Positions 54,608 through 62,272 of a stretch of 64,000 nucleotides of DNA are shown one piece after another; position 1 is the stretch's first letter; the number at the start of each line of letters is the position of its first letter. The position numbers and the translations under genes were made by a program. Origin of the DNA: Cryobacterium sp. M96 (lineage in GTDB: Bacteria; Actinomycetota; Actinomycetes; Actinomycetales; Microbacteriaceae); the NCBI RefSeq assembly GCF_002929845.1, contig NZ_PJJS01000050.1:48138-112137 (forward strand), read 5' to 3'. The notes under the pieces are model-generated. The model ran no database searches, was not told where the DNA came from, and was given only the letters and a program-made list of their open reading frames with translations.

Positions 54608-55071
54608 GGGCGGGTACGCTCCAGCAGCGGGGTGATCCGGTAGGGGATCAGCTCGCCCATGGCCAGGGACGTCTCGGTGCGATCGACACCCTCGCAGGCG
54701 AGGATGGTGCCGTCGATGCGGAACAGGTCGTCGGCATCCGCGCACACCACGCGCACCAGGATGTCGGTCGCCCCGCTCATGCCGTGCGCCTGCACGATTT
54801 GCGGAATGCGGGCGAGCTCGGCCACGATCTGGGCGAGGCGTTTCTGCTGCACGTGCACCTCGATGAAGGCCGTCAGCGGATAGCCCAGCGCGACCGGGTT
54901 GATGCGGCGGTCGAAGGAGAGGAACGCGTTCGACTCCTCAAGCCTGGCCATGCGCGCCTGGACCGTGTTGCGGGAGAGGCGCAGCTGCTGGGCGAGCGCC
55001 ACGAACGTGCTGCGCGGTTCGGCGCATAGAGCGCGGAGCAACTGTAAGTCGACTTTGTCCAGACTGTGCAT
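54604..55071 (-). CDS. Lrp/AsnC family regulator (BkdR-like by position)
   Basis: 155 residues: HTH with LDKVDLQLLRALCAEPRST and RLSRNTVQARMARLEE, then the ligand-binding RAM domain (VALGYPLTAFIEVHVQ, HGMSGATDILVRVVCAD). It is divergent from the branched-chain 2-oxoacid dehydrogenase genes, the usual place of BkdR. It probably activates or represses them in response to branched-chain amino acids. Confidence 0.92.
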   Translation of the reverse strand: MHSLDKVDLQLLRALCAEPRSTFVALAQQLRLSRNTVQARMARLEESNAFLSFDRRINPVALGYPLTAFIEVHVQQKRLAQIVAELARIPQIVQAHGMSGATDILVRVVCADADDLFRIDGTILACEGVDRTETSLAMGELIPYRITPLLERTRP

Positions 55072-55102
55072 ACTGCTCGACGGTAGCAGGCAGGGTGCCC
55101 CA

Positions 55103-55129
55103 TGAATAGGGCAAATTGCTCAAAATTCA
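55103..55129. promoter_or_regulatory. candidate AsnC/BkdR site
   Basis: TGAAT and ATTCA arms 27 bp end to end, enclosing GCAAATTGC, in the AT-richer part of the 133-bp spacer between the divergent AsnC and E1-alpha genes. Lrp/AsnC sites are loosely palindromic and AT-rich, so this fits, but the match is weak. Confidence 0.35.
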
Positions 55130-55204
55130 TTGTCATGGTTGTGCTCCGTGTCGCGGAATCGTACGCTCTCAACAACTTCGGCAACGACGCTGGGAGCGCA
55201 TCTG

Positions 55205-56314
55205 ATGCACACTGTCCACACCGGGGAGACCCCCGACATTCTTCTGCAGCTGCTGAGCCCCGAGGGGATGCGGCTGGCCGACGCCGATCTGGATCCCTGG
55301 GTCGCGGAGGTGACCGGGGCCGACCTCGCGGCGCTTTACCAGGACATGGTGGTGGTGCGCCGCATCGACGCCGAGGCCACGGCGCTGCAGCGTCAGGGAG
55401 AGCTGGGGCTCTGGCCGCCGTTGCTCGGCCAGGAGGCCGCGCAGATCGGCTCGGGCCGCGCGCTCCGCGCCGACGACTTCGTCTTCTCCAGCTACCGTGA
55501 GAACGCCGTCGCCTGGTGCCGGGGCATAGCGCCCACCGACATCCTCCGGGTGTGGCGCGGCACCGCGCAATCCGGCTGGGACCCGCTGGTGTACCGAATG
55601 GCGACGCCCAGCATCATCATCGGGGCGCAGACCCTGCACGCCACGGGCTGGGCGATGGGAGCCGTGTTCGACGGCGCGGACTCGGTGGCCGTGGCCTACT
55701 TCGGCGACGGCGCGACCAGCGAGGGCGACGTCAGCGAGGCGCTCGTGTTCGCGGCGAGCTTTCAGGCGCCGGTGGTCTTCTTCTGCCAGAACAACCACTG
55801 GGCCATCTCCGAGCCGGTCGGACTGCAGACCCGCTTCGGCATCGCCGGCCGGGCCCCCGGGTTCGGCATTCCCAGCCTCCGAATCGACGGCAACGACGTC
55901 CTGGCCGTGATGGCCGCGACCCGGCTGGCCCTGAACCGGGCCCGCACCGGGGGAGGCCCCACCTTCATCGAAGCTGTCACCTACCGGATGGGCCCGCACA
56001 CGACCGCGGATGACCCCACTCGCTACCGGCCGGCGGCCGAACTCGAGGAGTGGGCGAAGAAAGACCCGATCCTGCGACTGCGACGGCTGCTCGACTCTCT
56101 CGGCCTGTTCACCCCCGAGCTGGAGTCTGAGACCCAGGCTCTGGCCGACGCCACGGCCGCCGAGCTGCGCGCCGGCTGCATCGGCCTGCCTGACCCGGAG
56201 CCGTTGACCGTGCTCGCCAACGTCTACGCCACCCCGCACGCCGGGGTCGACCGCCAGCGTGCGGAGTACGCGGCCTACCTGGCGAGCTTCGAGCCGACCG
56301 GAGGGAAGGTCTGA
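55205..56314 (+). CDS. bkdA: branched-chain 2-oxoacid dehydrogenase E1 alpha
   Basis: 369 residues. Thiamine diphosphate motif runs from GDGATSEGDVSEA to CQNNHWAIS. YRENAVAWCRGIAPTDIL and ATPSIIIGAQTLHATGWAMG are typical of the E1 alpha family, RMGPHTTADDPTRYR of its C-terminal part. It decarboxylates the 2-oxo acid in the BCKDH complex (or pyruvate in a PDH). The BCKDH choice rests on the AsnC neighbour and the nearby methylcrotonyl-type carboxylase. ATG at 55205. Confidence 0.88.
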   Translation: MHTVHTGETPDILLQLLSPEGMRLADADLDPWVAEVTGADLAALYQDMVVVRRIDAEATALQRQGELGLWPPLLGQEAAQIGSGRALRADDFVFSSYRENAVAWCRGIAPTDILRVWRGTAQSGWDPLVYRMATPSIIIGAQTLHATGWAMGAVFDGADSVAVAYFGDGATSEGDVSEALVFAASFQAPVVFFCQNNHWAISEPVGLQTRFGIAGRAPGFGIPSLRIDGNDVLAVMAATRLALNRARTGGGPTFIEAVTYRMGPHTTADDPTRYRPAAELEEWAKKDPILRLRRLLDSLGLFTPELESETQALADATAAELRAGCIGLPDPEPLTVLANVYATPHAGVDRQRAEYAAYLASFEPTGGKV

Positions 56315-57408
56315 TGTCAATCGAAACCATCCGGAGTGCTCCGGCTACACGCGCGAACGGCTCGACGCCGGTGCCTGCGACGCCGGTGCCTGTGACGCCG
56401 GTGTCGCCGATCGAGGCGGCGCTGACGGACACGAAGACCCTGACCCTGGCCAAGGCGATCAACGCCGGGCTGCGCCAGTCCATGCTCGACGACCCGAAGG
56501 TGGTGCTCCTCGGCGAGGATATCGGCGCCCTCGGCGGCGTGTTCCGGGTGACCATCGACCTGCTCGCCGAGTTCGGGCCGAACCGGGTCGTCGACACCCC
56601 ACTGGCCGAGTCCGCCATCATCGGCACCGCGGTGGGGCTGGCGTACCGCGGCTACCGCCCGGTCTGCGAGATCCAGTTCGACGGCTTTATCTTCCCCGGA
56701 TTCGACCAGATCGTCAGCCAGGTGGCCCGGTTCCACTACCGCACCCAGGGGGCCCTGCGCATGCCCATTACCATTCGGGTGCCGTTCGGCGGCGGCATCG
56801 GCGCCGCCGAGCACCACTCCGAATCGCCCGAGGCCTACTTCACGCACACCTCGGGCCTGCGCGTGATCGCGGTCTCGAACCCGCAGGACGCCTACAGCCT
56901 GATCCGCCAGGCGATCGCCTCCGACGACCCGGTCCTCTTCTTCGAGCCCAAACGCCGCTACCACGTTGCCGGCCCGGTGACCCCGCAACTCGGCGAGCCC
57001 TTCGAGAGTGCCCGGGTCGTGGCCGCCGGCACCGACGTCACGCTGATTGCCTACGGAGCGCTGGTGACCACGGCGACGGATGCCGCGCTCGCCGCCGCCG
57101 ACGAGGGCATCTCGGTCGAAGTCATCGACCTGCGCTCGCTCTCGCCCATCGACTACGCCGCCGTCGAGGCATCCGTTCGCAAAACCGGCCGGCTCGTCGT
57201 CACTCACGAGGCCGCCCGCTCGGGCGGGCTGGGTGGCGAGATCATCGCCGAGGTCACCGAGCGCTGCTTCGACTACCTCGAGGCCGCACCGGTGCGGGTC
57301 ACCGGCTTCGACATCCCGTACCCGGCGGCGAAGTTGGAGAGCCACCACCTGCCCGACCTCGACCGCATGCTCGATGGGGTCGACCGAGTGCTGGGACGAC
57401 GACGATGA
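56314..57408 (+). CDS. bkdB: branched-chain 2-oxoacid dehydrogenase E1 beta
   Basis: 364 residues. Transketolase-like fold with VVLLGEDIGALGGVFRVT, VDTPLAESAIIGTAVGLA, FDGFIFPGFDQIVSQVAR and GGGIGAAEHHSESPEAYF. A Thr/Pro/Val repeat (TPVPATPVPVTPVSP) precedes the domain at about residues 18-32 and is not typical. It forms the E1 heterotetramer with the alpha chain; start and stop overlap its neighbours. Confidence 0.9.
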   Translation: MSIETIRSAPATRANGSTPVPATPVPVTPVSPIEAALTDTKTLTLAKAINAGLRQSMLDDPKVVLLGEDIGALGGVFRVTIDLLAEFGPNRVVDTPLAESAIIGTAVGLAYRGYRPVCEIQFDGFIFPGFDQIVSQVARFHYRTQGALRMPITIRVPFGGGIGAAEHHSESPEAYFTHTSGLRVIAVSNPQDAYSLIRQAIASDDPVLFFEPKRRYHVAGPVTPQLGEPFESARVVAAGTDVTLIAYGALVTTATDAALAAADEGISVEVIDLRSLSPIDYAAVEASVRKTGRLVVTHEAARSGGLGGEIIAEVTERCFDYLEAAPVRVTGFDIPYPAAKLESHHLPDLDRMLDGVDRVLGRRR

Positions 57409-58868
57409 TCAAGGTTTTCAGGTTGCCCGACCTCGGCGAGGGGTTGACCGAATCGGAGATCGTTGCCTGGCGGGTCGCGCCCGGCGACACGGTGACGCTC
57501 AACCAGCTCATCGCCGAGGTCGAGACGGCCAAGGCCGTCGTCGAGTTGCCGTCGCCCTTCGCGGGTGTGGTCGCCGAACTCCACCAGCAGCCCGGCACCA
57601 CCGTGCACGTGGGTGACCCGATCGTCTCCTTCGAGGTCGCCGGCGCCGAGCCTCCCTCAGTTCCTTCGGCCGCTTCTCCCGCCGATGCGGCTCCTGCGCC
57701 TCCTGCTGGTCCTACGGCTCCTGCTGGCGAGCCCGAACGGCTGGCCGTGCTCGTGGGGTACGGCGCAGCGGCCGAGCGTGGCGGGCGGCCGCAGCGACGG
57801 GCCCGCGCGGGGGCGACGGATGCGCCGGGCCGGGCCGGGGTCTCTACTCCGGCAGCGAGGTCGACGTCGGCGCCTGCCTCGACGTCGACGCCGGCCTTAA
57901 CGTCGGCCGCGTCACCCGCGGCTCGGGAGGTGCCGGCTACCGGGGAGCGCCCGCGGTCCACGCCGCCGGTGCGCGCGCTGGCTCGCACACTGGGCGTCGA
58001 CCTGACCCAGGTGACCGGGACCGGTCCGACGGGCTTCATCATCCGGGAGGACGTGGCGGCGTACGCCGCCCCCGCAGCCCTCGGCGTCTGCCACACACCG
58101 AACGAACCGGGACTCGAGCTCGGGCGCGCCGAACCGGATGACCGGCCCCCGGCATCCGAGCCCCGTGCCCGGGAAACCCGCAGCCCGATCCGGAGTGTGC
58201 GCAAGCAGACCGCCGCCGCTATGGTGCAGAGCGCCTTCACCGCGCCGCACGCCACGGAGTTCCTGACCGTGGATGTGACGCCGACGATCGAGCTGATCGA
58301 CGCGCTGAAACGCGACCGGGGGTTCGCCGACGCGCGCATCGGCGTCCTTGCCGTGGTCGCGAAGGCGCTCTGCCTCGCCGTCGCCCGCACGCCCGAGGTC
58401 AACACCCGCTGGGACGAGGCGGCCGGCGAGATCGTGCAGTTCCATTACGTGAACCTCGGCATCGCCGCTGCCACGCCGCGCGGGCTGATCGTGCCCAACA
58501 TCCCGGATGCCGACCGGCTGGCTCTCGCCGACCTCGCCGCGGCGCTCGCCGCGCTGACCAGCGCCGGCCGGGCGGGAGCGACCAGCCCGGCCGCCCTGCA
58601 CGGCGGCACGATCTCGATAACCAACATCGGCTCGTTCGGCATCGATGCGGGCACGCCGATCCTGCCTCCGGGGGAGGCCGTGATCCTCGCGCTGGGAGCG
58701 ATTGCGCCGCGGCCGTGGGAGTATCGCGGCGAGGTCGCGCTGCGGCAGGTGGTCACTCTCAGCGTCGCCTTCGACCACCGTCTCGTCGACGGAGAGCAGG
58801 CGGCCCGGTTCCTGACCGACGTCGCCGGCATCCTCGCCAACCCCGCGCGCGCCCTCGCCCTCCTCTAG
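57405..58868 (+). CDS. bkdC: dihydrolipoamide acyltransferase E2
   Basis: 487 residues: lipoyl domain with lipoylated K43 in VETAKAVVEL, an Ala/Pro/Ser-rich linker, peripheral subunit-binding domain (VRALARTLGVDLTQVTGTGP) and acyltransferase domain with the catalytic FDHRLVDG near the C-terminus. It takes the acyl group from E1 to CoA. No E3 (lpd) is in the window. The stop is 18 bp before an 87-bp palindromic element. Confidence 0.92.
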   Translation: MIKVFRLPDLGEGLTESEIVAWRVAPGDTVTLNQLIAEVETAKAVVELPSPFAGVVAELHQQPGTTVHVGDPIVSFEVAGAEPPSVPSAASPADAAPAPPAGPTAPAGEPERLAVLVGYGAAAERGGRPQRRARAGATDAPGRAGVSTPAARSTSAPASTSTPALTSAASPAAREVPATGERPRSTPPVRALARTLGVDLTQVTGTGPTGFIIREDVAAYAAPAALGVCHTPNEPGLELGRAEPDDRPPASEPRARETRSPIRSVRKQTAAAMVQSAFTAPHATEFLTVDVTPTIELIDALKRDRGFADARIGVLAVVAKALCLAVARTPEVNTRWDEAAGEIVQFHYVNLGIAAATPRGLIVPNIPDADRLALADLAAALAALTSAGRAGATSPAALHGGTISITNIGSFGIDAGTPILPPGEAVILALGAIAPRPWEYRGEVALRQVVTLSVAFDHRLVDGEQAARFLTDVAGILANPARALALL

Positions 58869-58886
58869 GAGTCAGTGGTCAGCCCC

Positions 58887-58973
58887 TAACGAATTCGACG
58901 GAGTTTTCGCACCCACAGCCCGAAATTTGGGTAAAGACGGGCATTTTTCCAAGAATCTCCGTCGAATTGGTTC
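58887..58973. repeat. 87-bp palindromic element, copy 4
   Basis: Left arm TAACGAATTCGACGGAG (then TTTT instead of ATTC), right arm AGAATCTCCGTCGAATTGG. The interior contains CCCGAAATTTGGG and an outer GCCCG / CGGGC pair. Right after the E2 stop, so it would form a 3' hairpin in the bkd mRNA and separate it from the next gene. Confidence 0.85.
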
Positions 58974-59053
58974 GCAGCCTGCGGGAGCCGGCCGGCAACG
59001 GATGCCCCCGAGCGCGCCTTGACGGGGCTCGGACCGCGCAGCAGAGTGGGGGG

Positions 59054-59716
59054 ATGAAATCACCGGGCACCCTCCTCACCCCTCTCGACACCGAGTCCGT
59101 GCTCGCCGGCGGAGCCTTCGTCCACCTCGACGGCGCCCTGCACGGCTCGTTCACGACCCGGGACTTCGCCTCGGCTGTGCGCCTGGTCGACCAGGTTGCC
59201 GAGGCGGCGGATGCGATGAATCACCACCCCGACGTGCGGCTCGGCTACGGCCAAGTCGGCTTCCGCCTTTCGTCCCACGACGCCGGCGGCGTGACCGACC
59301 GCGACCTGCGGCTTGCGCTGCGCATCCAGGAACTCGCGGATGCGCAGGGCGCCGACCGTGCGCCGGTGCGGCCGGCCCGCTACGACGTGGCGATCGACTG
59401 CACCGACGCCGAAGCGATCCGGCCGTTCTGGCGGGTGGGTCTCGGCTACGTGGAGGTCGACAGCGAGGGCGAGATCGAACTCGTCGATCCACACGGCCAG
59501 GGCCCGCGGGTCTGGTTCCAGACGATGGATATCGCGCGCACCGAGCGCAACCGCATCCACCTCGACGTGTATCTGCCCACGATCGACGCCGAGTCCCGGG
59601 TGCAGGACGTCATCGCCGCCGGCGGCGATCTCCTCACCGACGAGCACGCCCCCGACTGGTGGGTCCTGGCCGACCCTGAGGGCAACGAGCTCTGCGTCTG
59701 CACCACTGTCTCCTGA
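59054..59716 (+). CDS. pterin-4a-carbinolamine dehydratase-like / VOC domain fusion
   Basis: 220 residues. Residues 1-100 are a PCD-like domain (FTTRDFASAVRLVDQVAEAA, then the active-site type MNHHPDVRLGYGQVGF). Residues 105-220 form a VOC/glyoxalase-like domain (YDVAIDCTDAEAIRPFW, IHLDVYLPTIDAESRVQ, WWVLADPEGNELCVC). Such fusions are common in actinobacteria with no proven role; no aromatic amino acid hydroxylase is nearby. Confidence 0.88.
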   Translation: MKSPGTLLTPLDTESVLAGGAFVHLDGALHGSFTTRDFASAVRLVDQVAEAADAMNHHPDVRLGYGQVGFRLSSHDAGGVTDRDLRLALRIQELADAQGADRAPVRPARYDVAIDCTDAEAIRPFWRVGLGYVEVDSEGEIELVDPHGQGPRVWFQTMDIARTERNRIHLDVYLPTIDAESRVQDVIAAGGDLLTDEHAPDWWVLADPEGNELCVCTTVS

Positions 59717-59898
59717 GCTGGCGACTGAGCCGTCTTCTGAGCCCGCGAATATATTCGTCTGATGGCTCGTCGACGGGTCGTGGACTGAGCCGCTAAGCCC
59801 CGGCTACCGCCGAGATCGACACTTCCGGTCGAGGTCGACAGACACACCGGTTGATCTTGACCAGAACGGTCGACGTCGACGGATGCCCGGCTCACGCC

Positions 59899-59945
59899 GG
59901 CGCGAGCCCCCCGCCCGCGAGGCTTAGGCGGGCGCGAGCCCCCCG
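59899..59945. repeat. 15-bp direct repeat over the TetR stop codon
   Basis: GGCGCGAGCCCCCCG occurs at 59899 and at 59931, 32 bp apart; the second lies at the end of the TetR gene and the first just past its stop. The 207-bp spacer 59717-59923 also holds the palindrome CGAATATATTCG (59746-59757) and several GTCGAC words, but no gene. Confidence 0.6.
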
Positions 59946-60535
59946 GCCCCGAGCGCCGCGAGCGCCATCTCCTCGAGCAGCGGCCGCACCTTGCCGCTCG
60001 GCGACGCCGGCAGCGTGTGCGGGGTCGAGTTCAGTAGTCCGAACGTCGCCTGGGCACGGATGCGCAGCAGCTGCGCATCAACCTCGGGGTGCACTTGCCC
60101 GAGCACGCTCACCCACAGCTCCACGTAGGTGCGCTGCAGGGCGCGCACCTGGTGCCGGTCCGGGGCGGCGAGGCTGTCCAGGTCCCGGTCCTGCACGCGG
60201 ATGACGTTCGGATGCGAGAGGGCGAAGTCCGTGTGGAAGCGCACCAGCGCGTGGAGTGCGCCCGCGGCATCCGGAGTGCCCGCGACCACGGCCTGCCCGC
60301 CCGCCACCAACGTCTCGCTGACCTCCACCAGCAGCGCGGCCAGCACGGCCGGCTTGCCGCTGAAGTGCCGGTACACGGCCGGTCCGCTCACGCCGACGGC
60401 CGCGCCGAGGTCCTCGATCGAGACCCCGTTGTAGCCCGACCGGGCGAACAGCGTGGCGGCGGCCCCGAGCAGTGCCTGCCGCCGGTCGGCCTTGGCCTGG
60501 CTCCGAGCCGTCGGCGAGGACGGGAGGACTCCCAT
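59924..60535 (-). CDS. TetR/AcrR family regulator
   Basis: 203 residues. HTH: RRQALLGAAATLFARSGYNG, IEDLGAAVGVSGPAVYRHFS. The C-terminal part resembles TetR regulators of acyl-CoA carboxylase operons. Divergent from accD with a 121-bp spacer that contains three GTTAG half-sites, so it probably represses that operon and senses an acyl-CoA. Confidence 0.92.
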   Translation of the reverse strand: MGVLPSSPTARSQAKADRRQALLGAAATLFARSGYNGVSIEDLGAAVGVSGPAVYRHFSGKPAVLAALLVEVSETLVAGGQAVVAGTPDAAGALHALVRFHTDFALSHPNVIRVQDRDLDSLAAPDRHQVRALQRTYVELWVSVLGQVHPEVDAQLLRIRAQATFGLLNSTPHTLPASPSGKVRPLLEEMALAALGAGGLAPA

Positions 60536-60583
60536 TCGGTGCTCCGTTCACGCGGAAACTCTGGACAACTCAGTTATGAACCG

Positions 60584-60614
60584 CTAACCTGACTTTCGGT
60601 TAGTGCACGCTAAC
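60584..60614. promoter_or_regulatory. TetR operator cluster (GTTAG half-sites)
   Basis: CTAACC (60584-60589), GGTTAG (60598-60603) and GTTAGTGCACGCTAAC (60599-60614) give two overlapping inverted repeats from three half-sites. They lie in the divergent spacer between the TetR and accD genes, where a repressor could block both. Confidence 0.6.
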
Positions 60615-60656
60615 TGTACCGGCTGAACACTCAAGCGGGAAAGCGGGAAGTCGTCG

Positions 60657-62264
60657 ATGGAGACACTCGCGAGTCTGATCGACTCGACCAGTCCGGCCTT
60701 CGACGCGAACGCCACCGCCCACCGCGAGCTCGTCGCCGACCTGCGCCGCCGCCTCGCCGTCGTCGCCCTCGGCGGTCCCGAGGCCTCCCGCCAGCGCCAC
60801 CTCGCCCGTGGCAAACTGCTGCCGCGCGAACGCATCGACCGGCTGCTGGATGCCGGCAGCCCCTTCCTCGAGATCGCGCCCCTGGCCGCCACCGGACTCT
60901 ACGGCGACGACAGCCCCGGTGCCGGCCTGATCGCCGGGATCGGGCTGATCCACGGCCGCCACGTGCTCGTCATCTCCAACGACGCCACCGTCAAGGGCGG
61001 AACCTACTACCCGATGACGGTCAAGAAGCACCTCCGGGCGCAGGAGATCGCATTCGAGAACCGGCTCCCGTGCGTCTACCTGGTCGATTCGGGCGGGGCC
61101 TTTCTGCCGCTGCAGGACGAGGTCTTCCCCGACCGTGACCACTTCGGCCGCATCTTCTACAACCAGGCGCGGATGTCGGCGGCCAAGATCCCGCAGATCG
61201 CCGCCGTGCTGGGATCCTGCACCGCGGGCGGCGCCTACGTGCCGGCGATGAGCGACGAAACCGTGATCGTGCGGAACCAGGGAACAATTTTCCTCGGCGG
61301 CCCGCCGCTGGTGAAGGCCGCGATCGGCGAAATCGTCACGGCCGAGGAGCTCGGCGGCGGTGACCTGCATGCCCGCACCTCCGGGGTGACCGACCACCTC
61401 GCCGAGGACGACGAGCACGCACTCCAGATCGTGCGCGACATCGTGCGTTACCTGCCCGCGCCTCCGCCGCCGGCCTGGCCGCGGCTGCCGGCCGTCGACC
61501 CCGTTGCCGACCCGGCCGAGCTCTACGGCGCGGTGCCGACCGACCCGCAGGGCCGCTACGACGTGCACGAGGTGATCATGCGTCTGGTTGACGGTAGCGA
61601 GTTCCATGAGTTCAAGAAGGAGTACGGTACGACCCTGGTCACCGGCTTCGCGCATCTGCATGGCCATCCGGTCGGCATCATCGCCAACAACGGTGTGCTG
61701 TTCTCCGAATCCGCCCTCAAGGGGGCACACTTCATCGAGCTGTGCGATCAGCGCGGCATCCCGCTGCTGTTCCTGCAGAACATCTCCGGTTTCATGGTCG
61801 GCCGCGACTATGAGGCCGGCGGCATCGCCAAGAACGGCGCGAAAATGGTCACCGCCGTCGCCACCGCGCGCGTGCCCAAGCTCACGGTCGTGATCGGCGG
61901 GTCGTTCGGCGCCGGCAACTATTCCATGTGCGGCCGTGCCTACTCGCCCCGCTTCCTCTGGATGTGGCCGAACAGCCGCATCTCCGTGATGGGCGGTCCG
62001 CAGGCCGCATCCGTTCTCGTCACCGTCAAACGCGAGCAGCGGGAGAAGGCCGGCCTGCCCTGGTCGACGGATGCCGCGGAGGAGGTCACCGCGCCCGTCA
62101 CCGCCCAATACGAGCGGCAGGGCAGCCCCTACTATTCGACCGCCCGGCTCTGGGACGACGGGGTGATCGACCCGGCCGACACCCGCACCGTGCTGGGCCT
62201 GGCCCTCGACGTCGTTTCCGGGCCACCCCTGCCTGAGACCGCTTTCGGCCTCTTCCGGATGTGA
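60657..62264 (+). CDS. accD1: acyl-CoA carboxylase beta subunit, methylcrotonyl-CoA type
   Basis: 535 residues. Carboxyltransferase fold: [60 protein letters not shown] and [20 protein letters not shown] with the two oxyanion holes. The Ser-Gly-Gly-Ala-Phe-Leu-Pro pattern is typical of methylcrotonyl-CoA carboxylase beta chains, so leucine breakdown is the probable role. Operon with the biotin carboxylase gene 8 bp downstream. Confidence 0.92.
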   Translation: METLASLIDSTSPAFDANATAHRELVADLRRRLAVVALGGPEASRQRHLARGKLLPRERIDRLLDAGSPFLEIAPLAATGLYGDDSPGAGLIAGIGLIHGRHVLVISNDATVKGGTYYPMTVKKHLRAQEIAFENRLPCVYLVDSGGAFLPLQDEVFPDRDHFGRIFYNQARMSAAKIPQIAAVLGSCTAGGAYVPAMSDETVIVRNQGTIFLGGPPLVKAAIGEIVTAEELGGGDLHARTSGVTDHLAEDDEHALQIVRDIVRYLPAPPPPAWPRLPAVDPVADPAELYGAVPTDPQGRYDVHEVIMRLVDGSEFHEFKKEYGTTLVTGFAHLHGHPVGIIANNGVLFSESALKGAHFIELCDQRGIPLLFLQNISGFMVGRDYEAGGIAKNGAKMVTAVATARVPKLTVVIGGSFGAGNYSMCGRAYSPRFLWMWPNSRISVMGGPQAASVLVTVKREQREKAGLPWSTDAAEEVTAPVTAQYERQGSPYYSTARLWDDGVIDPADTRTVLGLALDVVSGPPLPETAFGLFRM

Positions 62265-62272
62265 GGCGCACC

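Noticed and set aside
59821..59882. GTCGAC-rich words before the TetR gene end as an operator
   Set aside because: GTCGAC is itself palindromic and very frequent in this GC-rich DNA; the position at two convergent 3' ends makes an operator unlikely.
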